Below, piece after piece: positions 1-9,340 of a DNA stretch of 64,000 bases (position 1 is its first letter; each line of letters starts with the position of its first letter). This stretch comes from Pseudomonas helmanticensis. GTDB lineage: Bacteria > Pseudomonadota > Gammaproteobacteria > Pseudomonadales > Pseudomonadaceae. The notes below the pieces were generated by a model that ran no database searches, was not told where the DNA came from, and saw only the letters and a list, made by a program, of their open reading frames with translations. A program made the position numbers and the translations under genes. The stretch is taken from NCBI RefSeq assembly GCF_900182985.1, contig NZ_FXUY01000002.1, positions 1,165,001 through 1,229,000 on the forward strand, read 5' to 3'.

Positions 1-16
1 GAGACTCCCTGGTCAA

Positions 17-30
17 TTCGGTTAACCGGA
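17..30. promoter_or_regulatory. Putative AauR-binding inverted repeat upstream of the acidic amino acid transporter
   Basis: The sequence TTCGG-TTAA-CCGGA is an imperfect inverted repeat with a perfect CGGTTAACCG core. As I recall, acidic-amino-acid-regulated genes in P. putida carry TTCGG-N4-CCGAA, so this copy differs at one position. It lies about 80 bases upstream of a sigma-54 promoter, a normal distance for an NtrC-family activator, and the matching activator gene is in the same cluster. Binding is inferred. Confidence 0.5.
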
Positions 31-105
31 TCCACCCATACAAAAAAATCCGCCATAGAACTTTAATCACCTTATAAATCATCAACTTAACCAATCGAGA
101 CTGGT

Positions 106-123
106 CTGGCACGACTCATGCTC
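106..123 (+). promoter_or_regulatory. Sigma-54 (-24/-12) promoter of the aat/glt operon
   Basis: TGGCACG is followed by TGC with exactly ten bases between the GG (108-109) and the GC (120-121), the invariant spacing of RpoN promoters. The only sigma-54 activator in the cluster, AauR, is encoded 5.4 kb downstream. The predicted transcript would start near 133 and have a leader of about 105 bases before the ATG at 239. Confidence 0.65.
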
Positions 124-238
124 TACACTCTCTCGACGAATGCCTGTTGAGCCAACACTTCAGGAGCCGTCAGGCATTCGAAGCACAAAAGGGCCGACGA
201 ACTGGCTCCATAAAAAAAACAATGTCGAGGAAAATTTG

Positions 239-1165
239 ATGCGCATCGTTCCCCATATCCTGGGCGCAGCCATTGCTGCCGCTCTGATCAGCACGCCAGT
301 TTTCGCCGCCGAACTCACCGGCACCCTGAAGAAAATCAACGAATCCGGCACCATCACGCTCGCTCACCGCGACAGCTCCATTCCGTTTTCCTACATTGCA
401 GACGCTTCGGGCAAACCAGTGGGCTACTCCCACGACATTCAGATGGCTATCGTTGAAGCCCTGAAAAAAGACCTGAACAAACCCGACCTGCAAGCCAAGT
501 ACAACCTCGTCACCTCGCAAACCCGTATCCCGCTGATCCAGAACGGCACCGCGGACCTCGAGTGCGGCTCCACCACCAATAACACCGAACGCGCTCAGCA
601 AGTCGACTTCACCGTCAACATCTTCGAAATCGGCACCCGTCTGCTGGTCAAGAAAGACAAGGATGGCAAGCCGTCCTACGCTGACTTTGCCGACCTGAAA
701 GGCAAGAACGTCGTGACCACCGCCGGCACCACGTCCGAGCGCATCATCAAAGCGATGAACGCCGACAAGCAGATGGGCATGAACGTCATCTCCGCCAAGG
801 ACCACGGCGAATCCTTCAACATGCTGGAAAGCGGCCGCGCCGTTGCCTTCATGATGGACGACGCCCTGCTGGCCGGCGAAGAAGCCAAGGCCAAGAAGCC
901 TGATGACTGGGTCATCACCGGTACTCCACAGTCCTTCGAAGCCTACGCCTGCATGGTTCGCAAAGACGACCCGGCCTTCAAGAAAGCCGTGGATGACGCA
1001 ATTGTCGGCCTGTACAAGTCCGGCGAGATCAACAAGATCTACAGCAAGTGGTTCGAGAGCCCGATCCCACCTAAAGGCCTGAACCTCAACTTCCCGATGA
1101 GCGACAAGGTCAAGGAGCTGATCGCCAATCCGAGCGACAAGCCAGCGCCTGACGTAAAAATCTGA
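239..1165 (+). CDS. aatJ: Glutamate/aspartate ABC transporter periplasmic binding protein
   Basis: This 308-residue protein binds acidic amino acids in the periplasm and delivers them to the membrane permease pair encoded next door. The mature chain is a family 3 solute-binding protein (SBP_bac_3) with the usual two-lobe pattern: GTITLAHRDSSIPFSY near the N-terminus, then the TAGTTSERI and ESGRAVAFMMDD stretches. A signal peptide (MRIVPHILG...STPVFAAE) follows directly from the ATG at 239, which has a GAGGAAAA ribosome site at 226-233. The same frame is open back to 140 but would bury the signal peptide, so that start is rejected. It is the first gene of a sigma-54-driven operon, also called gltI. 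A strong stem-loop separates it from the permease genes. Exact substrate preference is inferred from family and neighbours. Confidence 0.93.
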   Translation: MRIVPHILGAAIAAALISTPVFAAELTGTLKKINESGTITLAHRDSSIPFSYIADASGKPVGYSHDIQMAIVEALKKDLNKPDLQAKYNLVTSQTRIPLIQNGTADLECGSTTNNTERAQQVDFTVNIFEIGTRLLVKKDKDGKPSYADFADLKGKNVVTTAGTTSERIIKAMNADKQMGMNVISAKDHGESFNMLESGRAVAFMMDDALLAGEEAKAKKPDDWVITGTPQSFEAYACMVRKDDPAFKKAVDDAIVGLYKSGEINKIYSKWFESPIPPKGLNLNFPMSDKVKELIANPSDKPAPDVKI

Positions 1166-1182
1166 CTCTGATCTAACCTTAT

Positions 1183-1212
1183 CGCCTGAGGGAACCGACT
1201 CTCCCTCAGGCG
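1183..1212 (+). terminator. Intercistronic stem-loop between binding protein and permease genes
   Basis: An 11-base perfect stem (CGCCTGAGGGA, 1183-1193; TCCCTCAGGCG, 1202-1212) closes an 8-base loop and has no U-run. In ABC operons such structures commonly protect the upstream binding-protein message and attenuate the downstream genes. That role is inferred here. Confidence 0.65.
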
Positions 1213-1359
1213 TCAGTTACTACCTGCTGGCTTTGTTTTGGAACACTCGACCTGGCGGTTTCCGAGCCGATCGCGTGTGCCTGGCGTTCAACGTCGGGCG
1301 GGAAAGGATCTTCCCCAAACAGGTACTTGTACATCGATCGATCTCGAGGGGAGACCCTA

Positions 1360-2106
1360 ATGAATTACAACTGGGACTGGGGCGTGTTCTTCAAGTCCAC
1401 CGGCGTTGGCAGCGAGACTTATCTCGACTGGTACATCGCGGGTCTGGGCTGGACCATTGCTATCGCTGTCGTGGCATGGATTGTCGCCTTGTTGCTTGGC
1501 TCCGTTCTGGGGGTCATGCGTACCGTGCCGAACCGCATCGTATCGGGCATCGCGACCTGCTACGTCGAACTGTTTCGTAACGTGCCGCTGCTGGTTCAGC
1601 TGTTCATCTGGTACTTCCTGGTACCCGACCTGCTGCCGCAAAACCTGCAGGACTGGTACAAGCAAGACCTCAACCCGACCACCTCGGCGTACCTGAGCGT
1701 TGTCGTCTGCCTGGGTCTGTTCACCGCCGCCCGCGTCTGCGAGCAAGTGCGTACCGGCATCCAGGCGCTGCCTCGCGGCCAAGAGTCCGCCGCCCGCGCC
1801 ATGGGCTTCAAGCTGCCGCAGATCTACTGGAACGTGCTGCTGCCCCAGGCCTACCGCATCATCATTCCGCCGCTTACCTCGGAATTCCTCAACGTCTTCA
1901 AGAACTCCTCCGTGGCGTCCTTGATCGGCCTGATGGAACTGCTGGCGCAAACCAAACAGACCGCCGAATTCTCGGCCAACCTGTTTGAAGCCTTCACCCT
2001 GGCCACGCTGATCTACTTCACCCTGAACATGAGCCTGATGTTGCTGATGCGCATGGTCGAGAAGAAAGTCGCGGTGCCCGGCCTGATCTCCGTGGGGGGT
2101 AAATAA
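1360..2106 (+). CDS. aatQ: Glutamate/aspartate ABC transporter permease (first subunit)
   Basis: This 248-residue inner-membrane permease of the polar amino acid type (HisM/GltJ) forms half of the transport channel. Several membrane helices are evident (WTIAIAVVAWIVALLLGSVLG; YVELFRNVPLLVQLFIWYFLV). The EAA loop that docks onto the ATPase is at about residues 145-165 (PRGQESAARAMGFKLPQIYW). The ATG at 1360 follows a GAGGGGAG ribosome site; an in-frame ATG at 1327 lacks one. The gene overlaps the next by one base (TAATG), so the two permeases are translationally coupled. It is equivalent to gltJ. Confidence 0.93.
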   Translation: MNYNWDWGVFFKSTGVGSETYLDWYIAGLGWTIAIAVVAWIVALLLGSVLGVMRTVPNRIVSGIATCYVELFRNVPLLVQLFIWYFLVPDLLPQNLQDWYKQDLNPTTSAYLSVVVCLGLFTAARVCEQVRTGIQALPRGQESAARAMGFKLPQIYWNVLLPQAYRIIIPPLTSEFLNVFKNSSVASLIGLMELLAQTKQTAEFSANLFEAFTLATLIYFTLNMSLMLLMRMVEKKVAVPGLISVGGK

Positions 2107-2777
2107 TGGACTTCGATTTCAGCGGCATCATCCCCGCTATCCCGGGCCTGTGGAACGGCATGGTCATGACCTTGCAGTTGATGGTCATGGGCGTGGTCGG
2201 CGGCATCGTGTTGGGGACGATCCTGGCACTGATGCGCCTGTCGTCCAGCAAACTGCTGTCACGCGTGGCCGGCGCTTATGTGAACTACTTCCGCTCGATC
2301 CCGCTGCTGCTGGTGATCACCTGGTTCTACCTGGCGGTGCCGTTCGTGCTGCGCTGGATCACCGGCGAAGACACGCCGATTGGCGCGTTCACCTCCTGCG
2401 TCGTGGCTTTCATGATGTTCGAAGCCGCGTACTTCTGTGAAATCGTCCGGGCCGGCGTGCAGTCGATCCCCAAAGGCCAGATGGCCGCCGCGCAGGCGAT
2501 GGGCATGAGCTACGGCCAGACCATGCGCCTGATCATCCTGCCTCAGGCGTTCCGCAAGATGACCCCGTTGCTGCTGCAACAGTCGATCATTCTGTTCCAG
2601 GACACCTCGCTGGTTTACACCGTGGGCCTGGTGGACTTCCTCAACTCCGCCCGCTCCAACGGCGACATCATTGGCCGCTCCAACGAGTTCCTGATTTTCG
2701 CCGGTGTCGTCTACTTCATCATCAGCTTTTCCGCCTCGCTGCTGGTCAAGCGTCTGCAAAAAAGGTTCGCCGTATGA
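2106..2777 (+). CDS. aatM: Glutamate/aspartate ABC transporter permease (second subunit)
   Basis: This 223-residue permease pairs with the preceding one to make the membrane channel of the acidic amino acid importer. It has the same fold and order of motifs: an N-terminal helix ([20 protein letters not shown]), an [20 protein letters not shown] segment, and an EAA loop ([19 protein letters not shown]) near residue 130. Its ATG overlaps the stop of aatQ by one base, and its own stop overlaps the ATPase start (ATGA, 2774-2777). The whole set is therefore one tightly coupled operon. It is equivalent to gltK. Confidence 0.93.
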   Translation: MDFDFSGIIPAIPGLWNGMVMTLQLMVMGVVGGIVLGTILALMRLSSSKLLSRVAGAYVNYFRSIPLLLVITWFYLAVPFVLRWITGEDTPIGAFTSCVVAFMMFEAAYFCEIVRAGVQSIPKGQMAAAQAMGMSYGQTMRLIILPQAFRKMTPLLLQQSIILFQDTSLVYTVGLVDFLNSARSNGDIIGRSNEFLIFAGVVYFIISFSASLLVKRLQKRFAV

Positions 2778-3508
2778 TCTCTATCAAGAACATCAACAAG
2801 TGGTATGGGGACTTCCAGGTGCTGACTGATTGCAGCACCGAGGTCAAAAAAGGCGAAGTGATCGTGGTCTGCGGCCCGTCCGGTTCGGGTAAATCGACCC
2901 TGATCAAATGCGTCAATGCGCTGGAGCCGTTCCAGAAAGGCGACATCGTCGTCGACGGTACTTCAATTGCCGACCCAAAGACCAATCTGCCAAAACTGCG
3001 TTCGCGCGTGGGCATGGTGTTCCAGCATTTCGAACTGTTCCCGCACCTGACCATCACCGAAAACCTGACCATTGCGCAGATCAAAGTGTTGGGCCGCAGC
3101 AAGGAAGAGGCGACCAAGAAAGGTCTGCAGTTGCTTGAGCGCGTCGGCTTGTCCGCACACGCCCACAAATATCCGGGGCAACTGTCCGGTGGTCAGCAAC
3201 AGCGCGTGGCGATTGCCCGTGCGCTGGCGATGGACCCGATCGTCATGCTGTTCGACGAACCGACCTCGGCGCTCGACCCGGAAATGGTTAACGAAGTACT
3301 CGACGTGATGGTGCAACTGGCCCACGAAGGCATGACCATGATGTGCGTGACCCACGAAATGGGCTTCGCCCGTAAAGTGGCCGACCGGGTGATTTTCATG
3401 GACGCCGGCAAGATCATCGAAGACTGCCCGAAAGAGGAATTCTTCGGCGACATCAGCGCCCGCTCCGAACGCGCGCAGCACTTCCTCGAGAAAATCCTGC
3501 AGCACTAA
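2774..3508 (+). CDS. aatP: Glutamate/aspartate ABC transporter ATP-binding protein
   Basis: This 244-residue cytoplasmic ATPase energises the importer. All ABC motifs are present in order: Walker [10 protein letters not shown] near residue 35, the Q-loop [12 protein letters not shown], the signature [15 protein letters not shown], Walker [15 protein letters not shown], and the switch [16 protein letters not shown]. The length is normal for the GlnQ/GltL group. It is the last gene of the operon, starts inside the stop of aatM (ATGA), and is followed within 20 bases by a REP hairpin that probably acts as the 3' boundary of the message. It is equivalent to gltL. Confidence 0.94.
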   Translation: MISIKNINKWYGDFQVLTDCSTEVKKGEVIVVCGPSGSGKSTLIKCVNALEPFQKGDIVVDGTSIADPKTNLPKLRSRVGMVFQHFELFPHLTITENLTIAQIKVLGRSKEEATKKGLQLLERVGLSAHAHKYPGQLSGGQQQRVAIARALAMDPIVMLFDEPTSALDPEMVNEVLDVMVQLAHEGMTMMCVTHEMGFARKVADRVIFMDAGKIIEDCPKEEFFGDISARSERAQHFLEKILQH

Positions 3509-3527
3509 AACCACCACCGCCGGCCCC

Positions 3528-3609
3528 CTGTAGGAGCTGCCGCAGGCTGCGATCTTTTGACTTTGTTTTTAAAGATCAAAAGATCGCAGCCTACGGCAGT
3601 TCCTACAGG
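3528..3609. repeat. REP inverted pair, GTAGGAGCTGCCGCAGGCTGCGATC family
   Basis: Two head-to-head arms, GTAGGAGCTGCCGCAGGCTG and its near-complement ending AGTTCCTAC, flank an AT-rich loop containing GATCTTTTGA and TCAAAAGATC. The structure sits between aatP and aauS. The same family recurs near 8.1, 27.8, 46.3, 47.4 and 51.7 kb. Confidence 0.9.
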
Positions 3610-3650
3610 GGAATGGCAAGGTCTGTTGTGGTGGTTGACCCAAGGCATCT

Positions 3651-5555
3651 GTGATGAAATGCGACCCCAATCTCTATCGCGCCGCGCCGCCATCACTTGC
3701 CGTGAAGCCCCGTCTGATTCGTCATTTGTTCCTGCCGCCGCTGATCATCACCCTGATGATCGGACTGGGTTTCATCGGCTTCTGGACCAGTGAACATTTC
3801 GGCATCCGCAGCCTCGGCGAGAACGGCCAGCGTCAGTTGGAATTGCACGCCCGCGCCGTCGAAAGCGAGATCAGCAAATACACCTATCTGCCCAGCCTGC
3901 TGGAACTCGAAACCAGTGTCCCGCAGTTGCTGGCCGACCCGACCCCGGAACACCGGCAAACGGTCAACGCCTACCTTGAAGGCCTGAACCGGCGCAGCCG
4001 CAGTCGGGCCATCTACGTGATGGACACCACCGGCCGTGTCATGGCCACCAGCAACTGGCGCGATGTCGACAGTTATCTCGGTGAAGACCTGTCCTTCCGC
4101 GCCTACTTTCAGCGCGCCGTGCGTGGCGAACCTGGTCGTTTCTACGGGATCGGCAGCACCAATGGCGAGCCGGGTTACTACCTCGCCCACGGCCTCGAAG
4201 AACACGGCAAGATCATTGGCGTCGCCGTGGTCAAGGTGCGCCTGGAAGCCATGGAAGAACGCTGGCAGCGAGCGCGTCTCGAAGCGTTCGTCAGCGATGA
4301 AAACGGCATCATCATTCTCTCCAGCGATCCCGCCCGACGGCTCAAGTCAGTCATTCCGCTGAGCGAAGAGACCAAAGAGAAACTCGCCCGCAGCCTGCAG
4401 TATTACTGGTTCCCGCTCAATGAACTGCAACCGCTGGCGCGCGAGACGTTGTCTGAGGGTGTGGAGAAACTCACCTTCCCCGCCAACAGCGAACTGCAGT
4501 CCGACGAAGACGACATCAGCTATCTGGCGCAAACCCGGCCACTGACCGACACACCGTGGAATTTCACCCTGCTCACGCCGTTGCAGGATCTGCGCCGCGA
4601 AGCGATCAACCAGGGCATTCTCGTCGCCGTCGCGTTTGCGCTGGTGGCGTTCCTGCTGATCGCCTGGAACGAGCGGCGCAAGGTCATCGCCACCCGCCTC
4701 GCCGCCCGCGAGGCCTTGCAGGAAGCCAACAATCAACTGGAGCGTCGGATTACCGAACGCACCACCGACCTGCGCGCGAGCAACGAGCGTCTGAAGAGTC
4801 AGATCCGCGAACGCCGTCAGGCCGAAGAGACCTTACGCCGCGCGCAGGATGAGCTGGTGCAGGCCGGCAAGCTTGCGGCGATCGGCCAGATGTCGACCAG
4901 CATCGCCCACGAATTGAACCAGCCACTGGCAGCGATGCGCACGCTGTCCGGCAATACCATTCGCTTTCTGGAGCGCGGCCAACTCGATGTCGCCAGTACC
5001 AATCTGAAGACCATCAACGACTTGATCGATCGTATGGGCCGCATCACCGCCAGCCTGCGCTCGTTCGCCCGGCGCGGCGACAATCAGGGCCAGGCCAGCC
5101 TCGGCAAAGCTGTCGACGCGGCGCTGCAAGTGCTCGGCGCTCGGGTCGAAAGCGCCGCGTTGCAGGTGCATCGGCAATTCATCGACGTCCAGGTGCAGAT
5201 CGACCAGACCCGCCTCGAACAGATTCTGGTCAACCTGATCGGCAACGCCCTCGACGCCATGCAGGCGCAACCACAACCTGAACTGTGGCTGGAGGGCGAA
5301 GAATTCAACGGCAAGTATCGCCTGCGTGTACGCGACAACGGGCACGGCATCGATGCCGAAGCGCGCAAGCATCTGTTCGAACCGTTCTTTACAACCAAAC
5401 TTGGCGAACAGGGCCTGGGTCTCGGCTTGACCCTTTCCGCCAGCTTCGCCGCCGCCACCGGCGGGCATCTGGGTGTCGAACACCCGGCCAGCGGTGGTAC
5501 CACCTTTGCCCTCAGTTTACCGTTGGTAAGCCCTACACCTGCCGAGCCAATATGA
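3651..5555 (+). CDS. aauS: Sensor histidine kinase of the acidic amino acid response
   Basis: This 634-residue membrane kinase senses extracellular acidic amino acids and phosphorylates AauR. The layout is DctB-like. It has a membrane helix at about 28-47 (PPLIITLMIGLGFIGFW), a large periplasmic sensor region to about residue 320, and a second helix (GILVAVAFALVAFLLIAW). A coiled coil follows, then the HisKA box with the phospho-acceptor H420 in SIAHELNQPLA, then the ATPase boxes (N: EQILVNLIGNALDAM; G1: RDNGHGID; G2: GLGLGLTLS). The start is GTG 3651 or the adjacent ATG 3654; neither has a strong ribosome site. It overlaps aauR by four bases (ATGA). The name rests on the neighbouring transporter and the P. 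putida AauRS system. Confidence 0.88.
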   Translation: MMKCDPNLYRAAPPSLAVKPRLIRHLFLPPLIITLMIGLGFIGFWTSEHFGIRSLGENGQRQLELHARAVESEISKYTYLPSLLELETSVPQLLADPTPEHRQTVNAYLEGLNRRSRSRAIYVMDTTGRVMATSNWRDVDSYLGEDLSFRAYFQRAVRGEPGRFYGIGSTNGEPGYYLAHGLEEHGKIIGVAVVKVRLEAMEERWQRARLEAFVSDENGIIILSSDPARRLKSVIPLSEETKEKLARSLQYYWFPLNELQPLARETLSEGVEKLTFPANSELQSDEDDISYLAQTRPLTDTPWNFTLLTPLQDLRREAINQGILVAVAFALVAFLLIAWNERRKVIATRLAAREALQEANNQLERRITERTTDLRASNERLKSQIRERRQAEETLRRAQDELVQAGKLAAIGQMSTSIAHELNQPLAAMRTLSGNTIRFLERGQLDVASTNLKTINDLIDRMGRITASLRSFARRGDNQGQASLGKAVDAALQVLGARVESAALQVHRQFIDVQVQIDQTRLEQILVNLIGNALDAMQAQPQPELWLEGEEFNGKYRLRVRDNGHGIDAEARKHLFEPFFTTKLGEQGLGLGLTLSASFAAATGGHLGVEHPASGGTTFALSLPLVSPTPAEPI

Positions 5556-6880
5556 ACCCCGAACTTAGTGTGCTGATCGTCGAAGACGACCCCCATGTGC
5601 TGCTCGGCTGCCAGCAGGCGCTGACGCTGGAAGACATTCCCTGCGTCGGCGTCGGCAGTGCCGAAGAAGCGCTGGAACGGGTCGGCGACAACTTTGCCGG
5701 CATCGTCATCAGCGACATTCGCCTGCCAGGCATCGATGGCCTGGAACTGCTGACCCGCCTCAAGCAACGTGATCGCAGCCTGCCGGTGGTATTGATCACC
5801 GGCCACGGCGACATTTCCATGGCTGTCGGCGCGATGCAGAAAGGCGCCTACGACTTCATGGAGAAACCGTTCTCGCCGGAACGTCTGGTCGATGTCGCAC
5901 GGCGAGCGCTGGAGCAACGCAGCCTTGCCCGCGAAGTGTCGTCGCTGCGCCGGCAACTGGCCGAACGCGATTCCCTTGAAGGCCGCATCATCGGTCGCTC
6001 ACCGGCCATGCAGAACCTGCGCGAACTGATCGCCAACGTCGCCGACACTTCGGCCAACGTATTGATCGAAGGCGAGACCGGCACCGGCAAGGAACTGGTC
6101 GCGCGTTGCCTGCACGATTTCAGTCGTCGTCACAGCAAACAGTTCGTCGCGCTGAACTGCGGCGGTCTGCCGGAGAACCTCTTCGAAAGCGAGATTTTCG
6201 GCCACGAGGCCAACGCCTTCACCGGCGCGGGCAAACGGCGCATCGGCAAGATCGAACACGCCGACGGCGGCACGCTGTTCCTCGACGAAGTGGAAAGCAT
6301 GCCGCTGCCGTTGCAGATCAAATTGCTGCGCGTGTTGCAGGAGCGCACTCTCGAACGCCTCGGTTCGAACCAGAGCGTGGCGGTGGATTGCCGGGTGATC
6401 GCGGCGACCAAATCCGACCTCGACGAATCGAGCAAGTCCGGCGAATTCCGTAGCGATCTGTACTATCGACTCAACGTGGTGACGCTGGAATTGCCGCCAC
6501 TGCGCGAGCGCCGCGAAGACATCCTGCAGCTGTTCGAACACTTCACCCAACAGTCGGCCTTGCGTTTTGATCGCGCGCTGCCGGAGCTGGACAACCAGAC
6601 CCTGTCAAATTTGATGAGCCACGACTGGCCGGGCAACGTGCGTGAACTGCGCAACGTCGCCGAGCGTTTTGCCCTCGGTTTGCCAGCGTTCAAGAAGTCC
6701 GGTGCCAGCAGTGGCGCACAGGGCCTGGCATTCGCCGAAGCGGTGGAAGCGTTCGAGCGCAACCTGCTCAACGACGCCTTGCAGCGCAGCGGCGGCAACC
6801 TGACCCAGGCGAGTCTCGAGCTGGGCATGGCCAAGACCACGCTGTTCGACAAAGTCAAAAAATACGGCCTGAGCCATTAA
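5552..6880 (+). CDS. aauR: Sigma-54-dependent response regulator for acidic amino acid uptake
   Basis: This 442-residue NtrC-family activator is the partner of AauS. The receiver domain (about 1-120) has the acidic pocket EDD at 11-13, phospho-acceptor D55 (VISDIRLPG) and K105. The AAA+ domain carries Walker A GETGTGKE and Walker [13 protein letters not shown]. The sigma-54 contact loop reads NAFTGA instead of the consensus GAFTGA. The C-terminus is a Fis-type helix-turn-helix ([19 protein letters not shown]). The ATG at 5552 overlaps the aauS stop. It most likely activates the sigma-54 promoter at 106-123 through the inverted repeat at 17-30. Confidence 0.9.
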   Translation: MNPELSVLIVEDDPHVLLGCQQALTLEDIPCVGVGSAEEALERVGDNFAGIVISDIRLPGIDGLELLTRLKQRDRSLPVVLITGHGDISMAVGAMQKGAYDFMEKPFSPERLVDVARRALEQRSLAREVSSLRRQLAERDSLEGRIIGRSPAMQNLRELIANVADTSANVLIEGETGTGKELVARCLHDFSRRHSKQFVALNCGGLPENLFESEIFGHEANAFTGAGKRRIGKIEHADGGTLFLDEVESMPLPLQIKLLRVLQERTLERLGSNQSVAVDCRVIAATKSDLDESSKSGEFRSDLYYRLNVVTLELPPLRERREDILQLFEHFTQQSALRFDRALPELDNQTLSNLMSHDWPGNVRELRNVAERFALGLPAFKKSGASSGAQGLAFAEAVEAFERNLLNDALQRSGGNLTQASLELGMAKTTLFDKVKKYGLSH

Positions 6881-6891
6881 GCGAGAACCAC

Positions 6892-7230
6892 GTGGACCTG
6901 ATTTTCAAAGCCTTGTTGGGCGCAGCGGTGGTGGTGATCATCGCAGCGCTGTCGAAAACCAGAAACTATTACATCGCCGGGCTGATACCGCTGTTTCCGA
7001 CGTTTGCGCTGATTGCGCATTACATCGTTGGCAAGGGGCGCTCGATTGAAGATCTGAAGACCACGATCGTGTTCGGCATGTGGTCGATCATTCCGTACTT
7101 TATCTATCTGGCGACGCTGTACGTGATGGTTGATCGATTGCGGCTTGAAGCGTCACTGGCCGTGGCGGCGGTGGCGTGGTTGATGGCCGCCACTGTTTTG
7201 GTGACCGTTTGGGTTCGGCTGCACAGCTGA
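6892..7230 (+). CDS. glpM: GlpM family small membrane protein
   Basis: This 112-residue, very hydrophobic protein has about four membrane helices, for example ALLGAAVVVIIAAL, LIPLFPTFALIAHYIVG, WSIIPYFIYLATLYVMV and LAVAAVAWLMAATVLVTVWV. It closely resembles Pseudomonas GlpM, reported to affect alginate production and linked by name to glycerol metabolism; its molecular function is not established. It starts with GTG at 6892, 11 bases after aauR, so it may be read from the same transcript. Confidence 0.8.
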   Translation: MDLIFKALLGAAVVVIIAALSKTRNYYIAGLIPLFPTFALIAHYIVGKGRSIEDLKTTIVFGMWSIIPYFIYLATLYVMVDRLRLEASLAVAAVAWLMAATVLVTVWVRLHS

Positions 7231-7407
7231 CCCTCACCCCAGCCCTCTCCCAGAGGGAGAGGGGGCCGACCGAGGTGTCGCTCAAGTTACATCGACCTGA
7301 AAAACCGAGTCGATTATGGCTTCAGCGAAGCACCCTCAGGTCGGCGTATCACTCCAGCATCCCCCATTCAGTCCCCTCTCCCTCTGGGAGAGGGCTAGGG
7401 TGAGGGG
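7231..7407. repeat. Long inverted repeat element, CCCTCACCCCAGCCCTCTCCC family, copy 1
   Basis: A left arm of CCCTCACCCCAGCCCTCTCCC type is matched about 150 bases later by an inverted right arm (GGGAGAGGGCTAGGGTGAGGG). The interior contains GACCGAGGTGTCG and ACATCGACCTGAAAAACCGA pieces that recur in the other copies. It fills the space between two convergent genes. Related copies lie at about 20.4, 52.6, 55.7 and 58.9 kb. Confidence 0.88.
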
Positions 7408-7417
7408 CTTTTGCTCT

Positions 7418-8086
7418 TCAGTTGACGGTGCCGCCCTTGGACTCGGCCATGATCTGCCGAATCGCCCCGACAAATGTCTCCACCGGCTGCCCGCCCGTCA
7501 CCGCGTACTGACCGTTGAACACCACCGTCGGCACCGAACTCACTCCGCGTTGCAGCCACAGCTGCTCTTCTTCACGCACCTCATCGGCGAACTTGTCCGA
7601 CGCCAGAATCGTCTCCGCACGCTGGCGATCCAGGCCGACACTCTCGGCGATCTGCACCAGTTGCCGGTGATCCGACGGATTGCCGCCATCGCTGAAATAG
7701 GCCTTGAACAACGCCTCTTTCAACGGCAACTGCGCACCTTCAAGCGCCGCCCAATGCAACAAGCGGTGCGCATCGAAAGTGTTGTAGATGCGGCTGTTGC
7801 CATCGGTGCGAAAGGCAAATCCAAGCTCGGCACCCCGCGCACGAATCGCCTCGCGATTCTTTTGCGACTGCTCCGGCGTCGAGCCGTATTTTTCCTGGAT
7901 GTGTTCGGCGATGTTCTGCCCGTCAGTGCCCATTTTCGGATTCAACTCGAACGGCTGGAAACGGATCTCGGCCTGCACTTCGTTGCGCAGAATCTCCAGC
8001 GCTTCAAGCAAGCCATACAAGCCGACGACACACCACGGGCAAGAGACGTCGCTGACAAAATCGATCTTCAAAGCAGAACTCATCAC
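7418..8086 (-). CDS. DsbA family (FrnE-like) thiol oxidoreductase
   Basis: This 222-residue cytoplasmic protein has the thioredoxin-fold DsbA/HCCA-isomerase domain along its whole length. The redox motif C-P-W-C sits at about residues 15-18 (VSCPWCVVG), followed by the helical insertion. A cis-Pro segment, GVSSVPTVVFNGQYAV, lies near residue 190. There is no signal peptide, which fits FrnE-type oxidoreductases rather than periplasmic DsbA. Two adjacent ATGs (8086 and 8083) could start it, preceded by an AGGTGTG-like ribosome site. It stands alone between two repeat elements. The natural substrate is unknown. Confidence 0.85.
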   Translation of the reverse strand: MMSSALKIDFVSDVSCPWCVVGLYGLLEALEILRNEVQAEIRFQPFELNPKMGTDGQNIAEHIQEKYGSTPEQSQKNREAIRARGAELGFAFRTDGNSRIYNTFDAHRLLHWAALEGAQLPLKEALFKAYFSDGGNPSDHRQLVQIAESVGLDRQRAETILASDKFADEVREEEQLWLQRGVSSVPTVVFNGQYAVTGGQPVETFVGAIRQIMAESKGGTVN

Positions 8087-8139
8087 ACACCTCGCAGGGG
8101 AATTCGTGAGGGAAAGTTCGCACGATACACCCTGACGCC

Positions 8140-8224
8140 CCTGTAGGAGCTGCCGCAGGCTGCGATCTTTTGACTTTGTTTTTCAAGATCAAAAGATCGC
8201 AGCCTGCGGCAGCTCCTACACGGG
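8140..8224. repeat. REP inverted pair, GTAGGAGCTGCCGCAGGCTG family
   Basis: GTAGGAGCTGCCGCAGGCTG and its complement flank a GATCTTTTGACTTTG...TCAAAAGATC loop, almost identical to the copy after aatP. It separates the DsbA-like and hydrolase genes. Confidence 0.9.
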
Positions 8225-8238
8225 GAATGCGTTCCAAT

Positions 8239-8266
8239 GTGGAAGCGAGCCTGCTCGCGATAAGGC
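8239..8266. repeat. Single REP arm, AGCGAGCCTGCTCGCGATA type
   Basis: AGCGAGCCTGCTCGCGATAA is a lone half of the third REP family, seen as a complete pair at 49.02-49.11 kb. No inverted partner is nearby, so it is a degenerate or solo copy. Confidence 0.6.
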
Positions 8267-8280
8267 GCCGCAACCCCTGG

Positions 8281-9300
8281 TTACAGCAGATTCCCGCCCA
8301 CCACCGGCTCAATCTGCGCCCAGTGCGAAGTGTCTTCACGATGCGCCTGCAAATACGGCAGCACCGCCGCCAGCAACGGCTCTTTGAACGCCTCTTGAAA
8401 ACGATGCGCCAGACCCGGAATCAGCTTCAACTGACTGCCGCGAATATGCGCCGCCAGATGCACGCCATGCATCACCGGCAGCAATGGATCTGCCGTGCCA
8501 TGCACCACCAGCGTCGGCACCCGCAACTGATTGAGCAGCGCCACCCGGCTCGGTTCGGCGAGGATCGCCATGATCTGCCGCTTCACGCCCTCAGGATTGA
8601 ACGCGCGGTCGTAGGACGCCGCCGCCTGTTGCAGCAATGCTTGCCGATCGTCACTGACCGCCGGGCTACCCAGTGCTGCCAACAAATCAGCCTGCTGCTC
8701 CAGCGCGGCCTGCCGATTCGGTGCGCCGCGTCGCGACAGCAATTGCACCAGCGCCGCGCTCGGCGCCGGCAACCCTTCGGCGCCGGAAGTGGTCATGATC
8801 AGCGTCAGGCTCTCGACTCGCTGCGGCGCCATCGCCGCCATGTGCTGGGCGATCATCCCGCCCATGCTGGCACCCAGCACATGAAATTGCTCGACGTGCA
8901 GCGCATCCATCAAACCCAACGCATCGTCGGCCATGTCGGTCAGGCTATAGGGCGCCGCCACTGGCAGACCAAGTTTGTAGCGCAGCACTTCAAACGTCAG
9001 GTTGGCCTCGGCCGGTGCCTGGCGCCAGGTCGACAGACCGACATCGCGGTTGTCGTAGCGGATCACCCGAAAGCCTTGCTGACACAGAGCCACCACGACT
9101 TCATCCGGCCAATGGATCAACTGCCCGCCCAGCCCCATCACCAACAGCAACGCCGGATCCGAGGCGCGACCGATGCTCTGGTACGCCAGGCTCACCTGCG
9201 CCAGATCGACCCTTTCGGTCGGTACATTGACATCGCAACGCGAAGCCGCCATCGACGGCAGGCCGAACATGAGCGCGGCCAACAGGAAAAATAAACGCAT
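8281..9300 (-). CDS. Exported alpha/beta hydrolase
   Basis: This 339-residue enzyme has an N-terminal signal peptide ([20 protein letters not shown]) and an alpha/beta hydrolase core, so it probably acts in the periplasm. The catalytic triad is visible: nucleophile Ser in [12 protein letters not shown], the acid in [11 protein letters not shown], and the His in [10 protein letters not shown]. The oxyanion region is [12 protein letters not shown]. The frame is open far upstream, but the ATG at 9300 gives a clean signal peptide. The ribosome site is weak. Substrate is not predictable; haloperoxidase/esterase-type members of the fold look most similar. Confidence 0.82.
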   Translation of the reverse strand: MRLFFLLAALMFGLPSMAASRCDVNVPTERVDLAQVSLAYQSIGRASDPALLLVMGLGGQLIHWPDEVVVALCQQGFRVIRYDNRDVGLSTWRQAPAEANLTFEVLRYKLGLPVAAPYSLTDMADDALGLMDALHVEQFHVLGASMGGMIAQHMAAMAPQRVESLTLIMTTSGAEGLPAPSAALVQLLSRRGAPNRQAALEQQADLLAALGSPAVSDDRQALLQQAAASYDRAFNPEGVKRQIMAILAEPSRVALLNQLRVPTLVVHGTADPLLPVMHGVHLAAHIRGSQLKLIPGLAHRFQEAFKEPLLAAVLPYLQAHREDTSHWAQIEPVVGGNLL

Positions 9301-9340
9301 GAAAAACACCGAAACGCAGAACCCCAGTAGAGCGCGAGTC

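Noticed and set aside
140..238. An earlier ATG for the acidic amino acid binding protein
   Set aside because: It would place 33 polar residues before a perfect signal peptide, and only the ATG at 239 has a ribosome site.
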